A stretch of DNA of 64,000 nt from Acanthornis magna (GCA_036785705.1 JAWUZG010000032.1:15208001-15272000), one strand, 5' to 3'. Shown: positions 10,796 through 24,227, numbered from the stretch's first letter. The notes: generated by a model from the letters alone, not told the origin. Program-made: numbers and translations.

Positions 10796-10799
10796 GCCA

Positions 10800-11385
10800 G
10801 CAGTGCTGCCAGCTCTTCTCACTGACATGATTTTTTCGGGAGCAGAGCCAGGAAAGATCTAAAGACAGAACTCCAGCCCTCTAATAAATTTCAGCTTTGC
10901 CTTTGGGAGGAAGCCCTCCTTGCCTGGCCCCTTGTGCCTTGCCCCTACACCTCCAGGAGAAAGGAGCAGCTCAGGTGGATGTGCATCCCTGGGCTTTCTT
11001 CCTGGCCAACCCCTGCTACCATGCTGTGAATGGGGAAACTGAGGGTGGGAAGGTGGGCAGGGAGCTGTGGAAATCCCTGCAGAAGCAGATATACCAGCAG
11101 TGCATTTGCGTGTGTGTGATGGGAATGCAAGAGTGAGGAGCCAGAGTGCAGCTGGGGAAGCAGCCCCTTGGGGCTACAAATGCACTGTGAGATGGAGCTG
11201 GGCAGCAGGGGCAGGCAGGGGGCAGATCTGGGGCAGGTGGAAAGGGGCAGGAAGCAGCATCTGCTGTTGTTAGACGGATGCGGTGCACTGGTGCAAGGCA
11301 TGCAGGTTGTCACATGAAGCAGAGGTCAGGAAAAACCATCAACGTTCCATCAAGTGCCCAAAGACCTGTGACAGCTGTTCATGTC
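10800..11385. other. Gene-free stretch, moderate GC
   Basis: No gene is recognised. GAATGGGGAAACTGAGG near 11028 resembles a short piece of a MIR core but is too short to assign. Frames on both strands lack any known domain. Confidence 0.4.
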
Positions 11386-11417
11386 GGGATTGGGACTGGG
11401 ATTGGGATTGGAACTGG
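11386..11417 (+). repeat. (GGGATT)n short tandem repeat
   Basis: Five imperfect copies of a hexamer GGGATT/GGGACT/GGAACT lie in a row. It is not the vertebrate telomere repeat (TTAGGG) in any rotation. Length is about 32 bp. Confidence 0.85.
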
Positions 11418-14290
11418 CTGTGCAGCACTCCCCCACCTGCATGCAGCCTTGCGCCACCACGCACACTACTGCCTTTGGAGATGAGGAAGTGAAAGGAATT
11501 CAGGCTCAAAGGAGGGATCAAAGTCACACCACATACATGTAGGTATCTGACAGTCTCTGTGTCTTGCTGTTACCCGATTTGCTAACTTTTTATTTTGGCA
11601 ATACCAGTGTACAACTAACTGGAAGCCTGGAATAGGAGTGGATAGAGTTGAGGAGGAAAATTTCTTCATCATCAGGAAAGAGACTGGATGATGCATGAAG
11701 AAAGATTGGCTTCCCCAAAACGATGTTGAGAAGGGAAAGAAAACCTTGGATGAGAGAGAGGATGCTGAGGCATTTACAGGGAGCTAGGTGAACATCAGTC
11801 TGGAGGAGGCAGAGCATCCCTGCAGCCTCAGAGTGGGATGCAGCCCTCCTTCGACAGCCAGATACCGAGCTTTGATTTTCATGGCAAGGTTTTAGTCTTG
11901 ATTCCTTGGCTATGAGTTTTGGCCTTAGAAAATGCTCAAAGGGATGCAGAAACCATTTACAGTACAGTCTCAAATTTACATCTATGTTTAGAAATGCTCA
12001 ACAGCTTCATCACATTAAAACATTTTAGGAAGGTGTATAGCTAAGCAAATACTCATGCTAAGAAGTTCTTGAGGTAATTCTAAGTAAGGAAGAAAGGCGC
12101 CCCTTGTGTGGGAAAGACTACCAGGCCAAAGCACCAACTTTCTAGGCCAAACCCTATTAAATTCAAGGGAAAAACAGCTTTTAGATGGCCTTGTGCCTAC
12201 GCTTAGAAATTTAATTGAATCTGGAGTAGGCTTTATAGACCGAGGGACTCACAGCATGAGATTAATTGTTCATTGCAGTGATGGCAAATGCAAGCAGTGA
12301 ACTGGCCAGCTGGTCCTATCTGGGGTATAAAGAAAATCTAGTCAGGATCAATCAGGTAAAACATATAGATGGTGGAATGTCACTCCAGGGGCCAGGATGG
12401 GGAAAGGTGAAGGGTCTCTGAGAAAAACAGTGCTTTTTAATGTTCTTTTTGCTTGAACATGCTAATGTCCCAGTGGCCTTTTCTTTACATAATTCTGTTT
12501 GCACAAGATGAAGGGGGTACCAGAGCTTTGCCAGCTTCATGTAACTCATTGCAAAATCCTTGAAAATATTGTTTAAAAATATTTATGCAGCAAAAAAAGC
12601 TATTTCACACATTTTGCATCAGCAGCCAGGTTTTAAAATAAACCAATCTGTCCTCAGAAATAAAAAGAAGAAGAAATACAGATCCAAATTCACAGTTGGT
12701 GTAAATTGCCAGACTTTCAGTGAAGTCAATGCAGGGCTGCCAATATAAATTAACAGAGAAACCAGTCCAGGAACCATGAATGTGATTTTAAAAGTCTTCA
12801 AAATAGGGTTTGTGAATCATTACACGGCTGCAGAGTACCTTGCAGAATGATAAAGCATGGTCACAGCCTCCAGGTACCCTAGTACAGAGAACAAATGGTA
12901 ACACTAGGACTGAGGAATGTTAAATCAGTTCATACACAGTGTTTAAAGAGTACCAATAAACAGCATGTATCAATCAATAATTGCTTCTCCATTAAACAAA
13001 CTTGCCCAGTAACTCGAGCTTTTTCATGCTAAAATAATTAGATATTTAACCAAATCTGCTAACGTTAATTGAAACTTTTTTTTTAAACATTTTTGACATA
13101 AATGAATGAACAAATGAACTGTGGGCTCCCTTGTCCCTTCAGCAGATCACTTGTCTGAACCACAGACGGCTTCTTGCAGACAGGCTCTGTTTGGTGATAT
13201 CTCCTCTGCAACCCTTTTGCAGGGCACTGCACAATTTTTAAAGGGATGTCTGAGAGCCAGAAGTTGGGAGCGTGTACATTTTCTCTCCCTTTTGGATGTG
13301 AAAGGGTGATCTTGGCATCCCAGGAGAGAACGTAAGCCTGTTATTGGTTACCCTAAGCCTTTAAAAGTCCCTCTGGAAGAGAGCTCATGACTGGAATATT
13401 TATCTTGAAGAACACACTGATTAAGCTCATGTTGATGCACAGATCAGAAATTCTTCTGTGAGGGTCACTACAACCTCCCTATCTTACCCTCTGCTTTATG
13501 TTGCATCCTACAGCTTTTCTTTCCAGCAGACTTCTTGAGGTTGTGAAAAGGAGACTGAAAACCTGCCCTCAGCCCAAAAGATTGGGAATTTGAAGACAGG
13601 CAAAGCTGGTGTGCACCTACCTGGCAGCCACAGGGGTCTCCTCCTGCTCGGTACCTCCCGTTCCTCTGCAGGTTCATGTCAGTGATTGCTGCCCTGGCAG
13701 GGGTGATGCCCTGGCCAAGACCCATGGCTGTGTTCAGTGTGCAACATGATGGGACCTCATTCCAGGCCTCTGGGTGCTACTGTAATATTAGAATTGCTGT
13801 CCCACAATAATAACAGGAGTACATGTTTTATGAGAATTTCTAGAGGGCTGGGAAAAGCAGTCAGTGTTGGAAAGGGAACACAAAGCTTTTTGGGTAAAAG
13901 TTGCCCAGTGAACTTCATGGCAATCTCCTCAGACCGGGGGCCAGGTCCCTCAGGTGACAGAACCTGGCACAGACGTGCGTTGATCAGGTCAATCCTGATG
14001 CATAAGGATTAAACAAGAACTGATGTGCTGAATTTGCTTTTTGTTTACTCCAGTGGTTGCCACCAGGCAGCCCAGAGAGGCTTTGCAGGCCTCTCTGAGG
14101 GCATGGGAAAATCAGTGTGTTTAGCTTTCCTGGGCTGAGCACTGGGCTCAGCTGGAAGTGTAGACCTTGAGGTTAGCCTTACATCACCAGAGGTGGGCGC
14201 ATAAGCCTACCCTCTGACTTCTGCCGGAGCTAAATTTAAAACCTTGGTGGTTTAAATGAGTTCTGTGGCAGCACAGTGATGGGTTTAAAA
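11418..14290. other. Gene-free stretch
   Basis: No gene or clear transposon is found. 11460-11545 has faint MIR-like wording (GATGAGGAAGTGAAAGG ... TCAAAGTCACACC) but is not convincing. 12985-13090 is AT-rich with several TAAT/ATTA homeodomain cores and looks like a possible conserved element. The rest is ordinary AT-leaning sequence. Confidence 0.4.
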
Positions 14291-14361
14291 AGGGAGAGGG
14301 AAAAAAAAAAAGGAAAAAAGCGCCAACCACAAAATAAAAAAGAAAAAATGAGGAGAAAGAG
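14291..14361. repeat. A/G-rich low-complexity run
   Basis: Purine-rich sequence includes A11 and A6 runs, mixed with GAGA and AAAATAAAAAAG words. It is simple sequence with no gene context. Confidence 0.7.
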
Positions 14362-15189
14362 AACACAGCTATGACATGTCAAAAATGGAGACAACAAGAC
14401 TTACTTGCAGTCAGCAGTTCAGAACATGGCCTGGAGGGGAACCAAAGGCTGCGTGCCCTTGCTCTCAGCTGGAGGATGCCTGCCTGCCTTTGGTGAGGAG
14501 CTTGCACCAGCTGCAGCTGCCTGGCTGAGGTGCAAATTACTTTCTCAAGCCTCTGAATTCTTCAGGGGAGGAAAAATTTTGCTCTTACACATATGTGAGA
14601 TGCCTAGAAGAGGCAGGTCCTGATCACTAACAGAGACCCCCAAGCACCAGCAAGACAGCTAATACTGAAGAGGTGTTTTTAAGGTCAAGGTCTAACATGG
14701 CCAGGTTGTGCTGGTCAACAGCAAGTGAGTGCTGTCCTATTTCTGCAGTGAGAGGGCTGAGCCACATAAGCTTTACAAAAAAACATGCAGACGGAAAGAT
14801 TCATGTGTTTGCCATAAAAAAAAGGAGAAACACCAATTCTCGTATTAGATGAACTCAGACTGCTTTGTGTTACAGAAATAAATGAATCCCCATGGAAGAA
14901 GAGTGCAAATATTTGCATTATTTTTGTGTCAACTATCTGGCTACACGTGCGTGGTATATTTAATGCATGCTTTGTAGTAATAAGCTTGTTGCATACTGAT
15001 GGATAAGGTCACTAATAGAGATTTAATAGGTGCACAATATAAAACTCAGCCTTCTAATTTGCCATCATCATTTTATCTTTAGCTACAACTAATAATTATA
15101 AGAAACATCTCTGTCCCAAATAGTCTCAAAGGAGTTTATTAAGCATATCTTCACATTTAAAAAAGCTGTCCTGATAACGTCCTTGTTTC
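14362..15189. other. Gene-free stretch
   Basis: No gene or repeat family is seen. The part at 14935-15120 is AT-rich, non-repetitive and dotted with TAAT/ATTA words, compatible with a conserved regulatory element, though unproven. Confidence 0.4.
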
Positions 15190-15255
15190 ACAGGGGGCAA
15201 AAAAAGAGAAAAAAAAAAAAGGAAAAGAAAAAAGTAAAAAGAGAAAGAGAAAAGG
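15190..15255. repeat. A/G-rich low-complexity run
   Basis: A purine tract of about 65 bp (A12 plus GAAAAG-type words) forms a polypurine/polypyrimidine stretch. Confidence 0.75.
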
Positions 15256-15450
15256 ACAGCTCTTCTGCCAAAATAAATCAATTAGCTCATAGATTAAATA
15301 TTTCTTCAGAAACATGTAAAGATGGGGAGTAATGTTCTCCTTTTTCTTGGAGGAAGTTTTAGGACAAAAATTCTGAATCTTGCAGTGTAGATATTATTTG
15401 TTCTTTGGCAGCAGTCCTCTCAAAAATGTTGCTGGTGTTGCAAAAATGTA

Positions 15451-15600
15451 GCTATAGGTCCTCCACTGGATGCATAAATAGTTTATAAACTACAGGTTGT
15501 GTCACATGCAAAAGAGCCAGTTGGATTCAAGAATAGCATGGGCTATAGTCCAGTGCCAGATTCATAAATATTCTAGGAACTATAGGTCTGATGGACTGGT
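15451..15600 (+). repeat. Decayed tandem duplication, unit about 90 bp
   Basis: GCTATAGGTCC ... GATGCATAAATAG ... AAACTACAGG (15451-15496) reappears as GCTATAGTCC ... GATTCATAAATATT ... GAACTATAGG (15542-15585). The two are offset by about 90 bp with substitutions. A third, partial echo (TCTAGAAACTACAG) lies at 15621-15634. This is an old local duplication, not a known family. Confidence 0.5.
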
Positions 15601-15639
15601 AGATCCGTGATTTAACAGTATCTAGAAACTACAGTGTGT

Positions 15640-18600
15640 CATTTCCCATTTTTCATAAGAGCAGAGTATCTATAATATTACAGAAAATGGGACTAAAGCT
15701 AAATAATTTTTCTTTTTCTTCCATTGAGCCATCGTTTTTCCTTTACTGTCATTTCTTACCTCCTAGGAACAAATAACAGAAGAGACACGATAAATGGGAA
15801 GCTAACCATGAAAAGCATTCCCAGCAATCTTGCCCTAAATATTGAAAAACAAAGATGGAAGTTATGAAACTGGAAAAAAATATTGAAATATGAATAGTAT
15901 GGTAGAATACTTAACATTTTCTTGCTACTTTTATTTTAGACATACTTTAAATTATAAATTGCCTGGGTACTAATCTTTCCATTGAAAGTTTGTTTTCTGA
16001 TTTGATTTAATTTCTCATTTTCTTACCACTGTTATTGTCAGATAGATGCAATACTTATTCTTAGAATTTGTCTGTTACTATTAACGTTATTTATACGATT
16101 CTGTGTTTTAATATTGTAACTGAAATGTTCTAAGACTCATTAAATTTATTGTGACATTGAAGACAATTTTATTGTGTTACATTTGATTCAGGATTCAAAT
16201 GCTATTAATTTGGAAGGGGATTTCTATGCAGTCATCCCACCCCCCTCATGAAATCAGTACTCCTAAGCAGTTTCAGAATTTTTTTTCTGATAATTCTTTA
16301 CAGTCACCAGTCTGAGTAACAAAAAGACTTTGTTAACATACAGTGAGACAGATCTTGCGAAGCAAAAGGAATGAGTTTTACTGATTTTGGTGTAGATATC
16401 ACAAACGTCATCATGATTGAATGAATCTTCTAACAGGAACCAGCTGATTTTATAGACAAAAGTCCTGATCCTAACTTTGATAAATCTCTTCTTATTTGAA
16501 TGAAAATTGCAGTATTGGACCCACATGGAACTTGGTCAGAGGCCAACAATGTGCTGTGAATAGAAACATTAGTTTGTGATTAGAAATCTCACCCTATTGT
16601 TGTGCAGATTTTCTCTAGCTATTGTCCTATAAGAGTGAAAAAGGGCAAGTGAGGTAAAAACCCTTTTCCCCCAACAAGAATTGCTTTTCATCCATGCTCA
16701 TAAGACCCCTACGTGCTTGTTTGCTGCAATGGCCTGTTATACATGAATGGCTGTATGCCTCATTTGCACAAAGATGGGAGCAATCTGAAAGTGCACATCC
16801 TGCTCCTATAAACTCCCCAGGAAAGCTGGGAATCTGACTCAGACACTCTCATCAAAATGTGCTTGTGCATGGCAGTTCATGGTAGGTGCTCCAAAAGTAC
16901 TCCCAGCAAGGAGGGGAATGCTCAGCTGGAAGATGGTAGGACTTCCACTCTTGCACCTCAAAAGGTCCATTTCAGCCACAGGGTGACTTAGCAGGATTCT
17001 GGGTCAAGCTTGAAGGAGACAAAAAGTAATTAAATATTCTCCTGAGAGTTATAGGTCAAACATTAAATATTGTACAAACTTGTCAGCCCAAAAGCTTTCT
17101 CTGCTATATGGAGACCTTGGAGAAATAGCTCAACTCATGACATTCATGAGGAAATGTGTGTTTTTCAGTTATTTGTCTCCTGTGGAACCAAAACTAGGAA
17201 CAGATTCAGCACTGAATCTATTCCCAAAACTTAGATCTCCGAGTTAAATGAGCTCTTGCTCTATGCTTCAGCAACTTTCATTGACAAAGTGAGGTTGGCT
17301 ACATCCCCACCATTACTTTACAGATATTGCAGTCATTGCTCACTAAATGGATCACAAAACATATAGAACTCTTATAAATATGGAAATACCATCAGATACC
17401 TTTATTCCCTATATTATCCGATGACAACTGCAAACAGGCATTTTAGTAGTTTGTCAAAGCCTATCACGATGGTGGGTTTATTGTTGAGTTCTGTCCAAAA
17501 TGCTAGATTTGGATTCAGAAAGCATGCTGTACTCATTAACAGGCACTTAATTAATAGCAGTGGCAAGTCTGTGGAAAAGCTACTGATGTTTAATAAGTCT
17601 TTTGTGTCTGGCTTCTAGAAAGTTTTGTATAAGCAGAAACGTGATAGATCAGACTCAGGCAGCAGTGCATTACTCATATTTCTTCCTAAATGGCTACTAT
17701 TGAAATGAAATTTTATCAAGAAAGGACATACTTGCACTCCAAAGTCCATTGCAAGATTAGCATTTACCACTCTGTTTTCAGCTGTGTGCTGGAAAAAAGA
17801 AGTGTGTTTTGGTACATATGAAGTCCTTAAGGGGAAAATAAGCTATATTGTGTGGAGCAGCTAGAAAAGGCTGCATTTAGTGGCATCCAAAATAGAAGTC
17901 CATTGGGTCAAACTAATCTCTGGCTTATTTTCAGGCAGCTGAGTAACAACTTGTATTTTTGTCCTGTCACTTCTCCATCCCCAGTCCCAGAGCTTCCCTA
18001 TGACAAAACTATTAAGAGCATTTCACTTTCCCTCTCGGAAGAATCTGGATGCACCTGCACAAGGGTGCCTTCTGTGGGTATTAAATATTAATTCTGAGCT
18101 GTCCTGAGGGAAGGACAGGTGTACAAATCCCCAAATGAAACACCTTGGGAAGCAGAAAGGAAAGCTTTACCTATTTAGTCCTGACCTCCTTACTACTTGG
18201 ACTCGTGAAGTTGAAAAGAATTCAGCTTCTATGATTTTAAGTATTTATTTCTGCCACTTATATACATTCTAAATTTTAGGACATTCCTTTGACCATACTT
18301 ACTTCCTAAAGAAGCTTTTGGAAGTGATATTATTGTTGTATTGTGACTCTTCTGCAGAATAAATGAACCTTTAATATGCAACAAAACTTCTATTTATTTT
18401 ATTTTGTGAACAAAATTCTGATTTTTTGACCAGCAAACTGAATGAATTATAGAATTGTTGGCTTTTTAAACTATTATATTTTTCAAGCTGCCTTCCTATA
18501 CTTCCTTCATGCTGCACATATTTATATGTTTTCATACAAGATGAAAATGACTTCTTGCTTTCTATAGATCAACGTAAGATTATTTTGCCCTTCCTACGTG

Positions 18601-20919
18601 GTGCTGTTCTCTCTTCCTCTTCAATTTTGGCTTTGCTTAATACTACAAGAGTTAACATCTTTCTGGTATCACTGCTTAAGCTAAAGAATAGCTGTACTTC
18701 CAACAAAATTATTATGGGTAGAAAAAAAGGGGGAAGGTGGAAGTTGTGAAGAGCAATAAAAATGTGCTACAGAATCTTTGTATCAAAAGGTGATCTACAT
18801 TATCAAAGTTCCTGACAACTCTGCATTACAGTTTAATATATTTAACAAAATTTATATCTATACATATAAATATTTATATTCCAGGCTTTTGTTAGTCTCT
18901 ATGCAACCTTAACAGTAATAGCATTTTATGTTTTAATTTCCTTAAAGGAAAGTAATCTTTGGAACCCATGAATGCTTCAATGTTTTGGAAAGATCTAAAT
19001 ATATGTCAAATATCTATTGAGACTTACAATTTTTTTTCATCTACTCAGCAATCATTCCATGTATTATTTTGAGAAACAGCACTACATGTACTGTAAATAA
19101 TAGAGAAAAAAATATATGTATTATCTGATAAACTGAAATAGCTCTGACTGTTGGTTAATTACCCAAATACTAAAGAAAAGTTAGGCTAATGATTTCCAGA
19201 CAGTTGTTATGCCATATCATGTTAAAGCAGCTGTTAACCATATGCACTACTGTAGTTCTGCTCATATTAACCATTATGAAATTTTCCTTGGGGAAAAATG
19301 CTCACGTGCTTGCAGAGAACCTCTGTGCCCTCTTTTAAAATGAAATAAGTTGGTTACTCTTAAAGCATGGCAAATAATTTGTAACCAATCACTTGGTGAT
19401 TTTCTCCTCTTGTGAATGGAGATTGTGTCTTCCAAAGCCACCATGCACCCAAGGAACTGAAGTCTGGTCGCTCCAATAGAGCAGAGGGAGCACTGGGAGA
19501 GCCTCCAAAACCACCCCTGGTGTCACTGCACCAGTGCAGCGCTAATTCTGGTGGCCTCGTGGCTTTGGGACACAAGGTCACATTTCTCCATAGCACTGCA
19601 CCCTGTTGTACCAACCCACCAGCTCATCTGAGGCTAACGTGGCAATCCCTGACACTGCTTTTTCGCACAGGAGTATGGATATGAAGCGGGATAGGGTTTC
19701 ATCTGACCTTTTCTGTTTTGTCTTTTTGAGAGGGAGACAGACAGAATGTCCTGTGAATTCCTAGGCGCTTATGGTGGCATATATTACAGTGATAACCACC
19801 TAAGAAACAAGATCTACAGAGAGAGGCCATTTCTTTTATTAGGCTGACTAATATAGCTGGGAAAAAAAAGACAAGCTTTCAGGTAAAAACCCCATTGTCA
19901 GGTCCAAGACAGAAACCTGTCTTGAGGACAGCTTGTGGATGACACTTAGTTCATTGCTGGGGGGGTTTTGTGTGTTTTTCTTCCTGTTTAGAGACCAGGA
20001 AGATACCATGTATTCTTTATAAGCATTGCCTCATTTTTCTTAAAACATTAAAACTACAACATAATGTGCATCTACTACCAGTTTGATGAATATATACAAT
20101 TTTATCTTAACAAACTTGCAAAATAATTTATAATTTTGCATCATCCTAAGGAGGGGTATATATATTAACTCAGGATGAGACGACCTTTACACTTAATTTA
20201 GGGATATCTGCCTGAATTTGTTACAGTTGCCTTTGTGTCCTCAGTTGCATTCACCTTCTGTGTGTACACAGGCAAATGTTCAGGAAAACAAATGAACTTC
20301 AGGATGAAAATGGTTTTATTGGATAAAGATCACAGAAATGTTTTGTCTTACAATACCTACCCTGGTCACAGTGTGAATGATTCACATCTCTTGTCTCTGC
20401 CTCCTAATCCCAGAGCTGAGAAGAAGACAGTTGACAGGGATATCATCTGTAAGACATAAGTCATATAACTTCTATTTAATGTGTGTAAAGTCTGGGTGTT
20501 GCACACTGAAAAAACATGGTGGATTTGAGAGGAGGACACCAACAGCGGGCAAAGGTCTAATGTCACAGCTTACAAATAATGGCTGAAGGTATTTTGATTG
20601 CTTAGTCTGCAGAAGAATCAAAAGGAATCGTAAAAATAACCTTCAGATACATGAAGGTAGCAGCAAGAAGAATGAAAAAAATCCTTTGCCCTTTGTGCAT
20701 ACAAAAGGAGGTAATTTAAACAAGAAATAATTCTCTTAGGTAGCAGAGCAGTAAGAATATTGTTTCTATTGTAATAAATAACCAAGAATTGAAATAGATT
20801 GCCTGGATGACTGTGAAGCCAAATTATCAACAGGATCAAAGAAAGGGTCAAATGGTAGGAATGTTGTACATATAGTTATATGCCCTACCATGTTGGAGGT
20901 GGATCAGCTAAATAAAATC
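15640..20919. other. Long gene-free AT-rich stretch
   Basis: Over 5 kb is CpG-poor and AT-rich, with no recognisable exon, RNA gene or transposon. Frames of 60-90 codons occur on both strands and are of the length expected by chance. TA-rich patches lie at 18835-18885 and 19075-19125. This reads as intergenic or deep intronic sequence. Confidence 0.45.
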
Positions 20920-20965
20920 TTAGTGTCCCTTATTAGCCTTTTCTCTGGCTAATAAGGGACACTAA
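20920..20965. repeat. Perfect inverted repeat (hairpin A)
   Basis: Arms 20920-20938 and 20947-20965 are perfect reverse complements (19 bp) around an 8-nt loop (TTTTCTCT). It abuts hairpin B with a one-base overlap at 20965. The arms carry CTAATAAGGGACAC. A perfect stem in otherwise unconstrained DNA implies a recent origin or a maintained structure. No known RNA gene or transposon end is recognised. Confidence 0.95.
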
Positions 20966-21078
20966 TTTTGGAGGCTATAATTTCTGTGCAAATTTTTTGC
21001 CAGTATCACACTTATCACTTATGAGTGATAAGTGTGATATTGGCAAAAAATTTGCACAGAAATTATAGCCTCCAAAAT
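20965..21078. repeat. Near-perfect 55-bp inverted repeat (hairpin B)
   Basis: Arms 20965-21019 and 21024-21078 are reverse complements at 54 of 55 positions. The single exception is G at 21003 facing T at 21040, which would still pair in RNA. The loop is only 4 nt (TATG). AAAAT lies just outside hairpin A (20914-20918) and again at the end of hairpin B (21074-21078). With hairpin A it forms a structure like an opened dumbbell. Transcribed, it would give a long double-stranded hairpin RNA, longer and more perfect than usual animal pre-miRNAs. Confidence 0.95.
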
Positions 21079-24000
21079 AAGTTTTCTCTCTTCAGTCTGA
21101 GTGCTTAACAGTGAATAAACAAAGGCTATTTTCCCCCCAAAAAATTGTCAGTGTTTTTCATCTCAAACCTGACTGTTGTGATATAGTGGTGTTACACCAG
21201 CACAATTCAGTCACCCTCACAATGATCAGTAACTTAATTTCACAAGTGTATTATTAGATTATAGTATAAATTGTTGAACAGAATGAGCCCACTGACTCAG
21301 CAGAGAAATATCCAGATGACAGGAGCTTCCACTGTGTCCTAGTGGGTATCTCTTAGGCCAAACAATTCCTCTCAGCAACCCAACCACTTGCTCAAATGTC
21401 TGTTCCTGCTTGTGACAGATCTGAAAAATCACGCTTTGCAAAGAGACCAAACCTGCTCAGACAATGACAAACAATTTGAAAACAACTGGTCTGACTGGGT
21501 GTCCAAATTGCTGACAGAAAGGAAATGTTCATGTGTGCAATAAGCATGAAGGATGAAAGCCCTTCCCTGGTGCTGTTCTTCCACTGAAGACCTTACTCCG
21601 ACCTGTGGCCTCAGTAGATGACCTGTAAGCAGAGAACAGGGAGAGTATAAGAAAACAGTTCCTACTAAAGCTTATTTTCTGAAGGAAAGTCTGCCCAGAT
21701 GTTACAGTCATATTTTTTCATATTGCCTGCTAAAAAATCTGTAAAAAATTAGTAAAGTGGTCTGGAAAAACAGTAAATTTTGCCTTTTGGATACAGCAAA
21801 ACTGTATTAATATTAATAGTGGATATTTATGCATTCTTCTCTTTATATATCTGGGTCCACCCAGGGCAAAAACTGCAGGAGTGGGAGAGCTGTGCATGGC
21901 TTATTCACACCCCTCCTTTCTTCAGTGTCCTACAAAGTCCAATGGCTTTAAGGCCAAGGATTTTTGATTTTGACTTCTCAACTTTTCTCGCTAGGTGGGA
22001 ACCCTGTACAGCCTGACCCTTGCCTTCTGCACCTCCTGGCATAGATACCACCTTGTATGTGAAGTATTTAATACCTATGAAGAACTGAAAGTATCCTGGG
22101 ACAGTGACAGCATTACCCCACGAGCAGCTAGAGTGTTAAACATAACGATACTGTTGGCTGGACTAAGAGTTCTACCCTAGTAAAAATAACTCCCAGAACT
22201 GTATCCACATGTCTGTTGGTCCATTAGTCTTGTTTATCTCAGAAACTAGGCAGAGAGTTTTTTCAGATATTTCCCGTGGGCAAAGAGCATTGTATGACCA
22301 GATTATTTGGAGATACTGCTTTAAATTACCTTAATCCTGCAAAATTATGTGGTTTTTAATCCATCATCATGCCTTTTTCATAGTTTAATCTAAATAAAAG
22401 CGTGTTCCAATCCTTTTCATCCTGTCCTCCAAACTCTTTACCAGTGCAATGGCCTGCTATGGTTGCAGCAAAATTCTGGCTGGAGTAAGTCTTAATTAGC
22501 TGCCAATGATGTCATGTCCATGCCTGTGTTAAAGGCACAGGACTAAGTATTCATCCTTATTTAATGTACTGTAGAAATTCCATTTAGGGATAGCATTAAG
22601 ACACTTCAGAGCCAATCTTGTATTTCTCCCGTAGTTGAGACGCTTGGCCTTCAGCCTACTGACGCTACCCCAGTTGTGCTATAATGGTCCAGAAATACAC
22701 TGCCTGTTGTGTTTTATTGCTCATGTGAAAACTGTCCAATTCCTTGTCAGTTGACAAGGGAGGAGCGTTGCAGTGAAGGATTGCACAGCAATGTGTCTGG
22801 GAGCGATGTTATTTCACACCAGCAGCAACCTTTCAGTGTTTGCTCGGCAGCCCAGTAGAGCCATGGTGCTCTTGCCATAGAGCAGAGAGCAAACCCCATT
22901 GTAGTCATTCTCTCTGCCAGAGAGACTAATGCATGCTGCCAAATATCTCCCCTCAACACATTTATTGAACATTAAACCAGCAGAATAGCATTGAATGAAG
23001 TCCAGTAATTTTATAGGATATATTTTAGTCACTAGACTTTGAAGACTAGTCCAATGTTAATTATAAAGTTTCTGTGTCTGGATAACATATTGTTAACAGT
23101 TATTTTGTAAGTGCTAATGGCAAGATGGAAGATTTCCAATAGTTTTATTGAGGAAGTGGCAATTAAAATGTTGAGCACTGCAACATACATACAAAATAAA
23201 AATAATCCTGCATACACAGCACTTTGTGTCTAAAAAAAAACCCCAAACCAGAAAAAACAGGGATGAATATTTTCTTTTGAATTAAATGCAACCATTTTAT
23301 TTCTAAAAAGTTTTGCTTTTGGAAAAAAACCCACACGTTGATTTACTTGCCAACTTCAAATGTCACAAGCCTTGAACAAGTTTGACATTGTTTAAAAGCA
23401 CATCGTGAAACTATTAGAAAGTTAAGACAAGTTGCTATGTTATGTTTTTCCACACTCAAAGAGCAACAATATGTTCTCAGTTTGAGTAATTTCTTTTAGA
23501 TTAAGGGAAACAAAACAAGAAAGAACAAAAGCGAAGTGTTCACAAGAGTGTGTGGAAGTGTCTACACAGGAAAATTTTTAATGCGTGAGTGGAAAAAGGC
23601 GCTATGCAAGCACTGCCCCACGAGGTCAGCTGAGCACACTGATGCTCCCATGCCTATGTGCAACAACATAAAAAAAGGACTACCTATAGCTCTGTATCAG
23701 CCATCAGTTAGCAGGTTCAACACAGATACCGCTGTGCAGAGCAAATGGCTACCACCTGCTGAAAAAAGGAGTCCTGGTGGGATCTAGAGTCAAGATGGGA
23801 GTTGAGCAGCACTGGGGCTGGCTGTTAGCGTGAAGCTGGTCAGTGTGAGGCACTTAATCCCTGCAAGCTGAGCAGGAGCCAGGTCTCCAGCCATTTGAGT
23901 GGGTTTAGGTTTGCTGGCAACATACCTGTTTTAATCTAAACCTGCTGCAGTGGACAGGTTTTAAGGCCCTTCCTTAACGCTTTTCCAGACGCTCTGTTTC

Positions 24001-24227
24001 CAGACAGCTTGGTGAGGCTGGATTTCACATCCTCTTGTGGTTGAATAGATGTGAACTCCGGGGAGCCAAAAGCCGCTCTGGGCTCCCAGGGAATGTCCTC
24101 AGCTCCCTTGGCAGACCCGGAACAAGTAACAGCCTTTTGGCAGTGCAGGTATCTGGGGAGAATAAGGAGATGCATTTCCTAATTTTGTAGACTCCTGAGT
24201 ATTGATTAGTCATAGCAGAGTCACCCT
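21079..24227. other. Gene-free stretch
   Basis: No exon or transposon is recognised. A near-palindrome CCTTGTCA-GT-TGACAAGG is at 22742-22759. An A/C low-complexity patch (AAAACCCCAAACC type) is at 23230-23262. Between 23545 and 23640, and again around 24060-24120, a few CpGs cluster without forming an island. Confidence 0.45.

Noticed and set aside
11386..11417. Interstitial telomere repeat
   Set aside because: The hexamer is GGGATT, not a rotation of TTAGGG or its complement.
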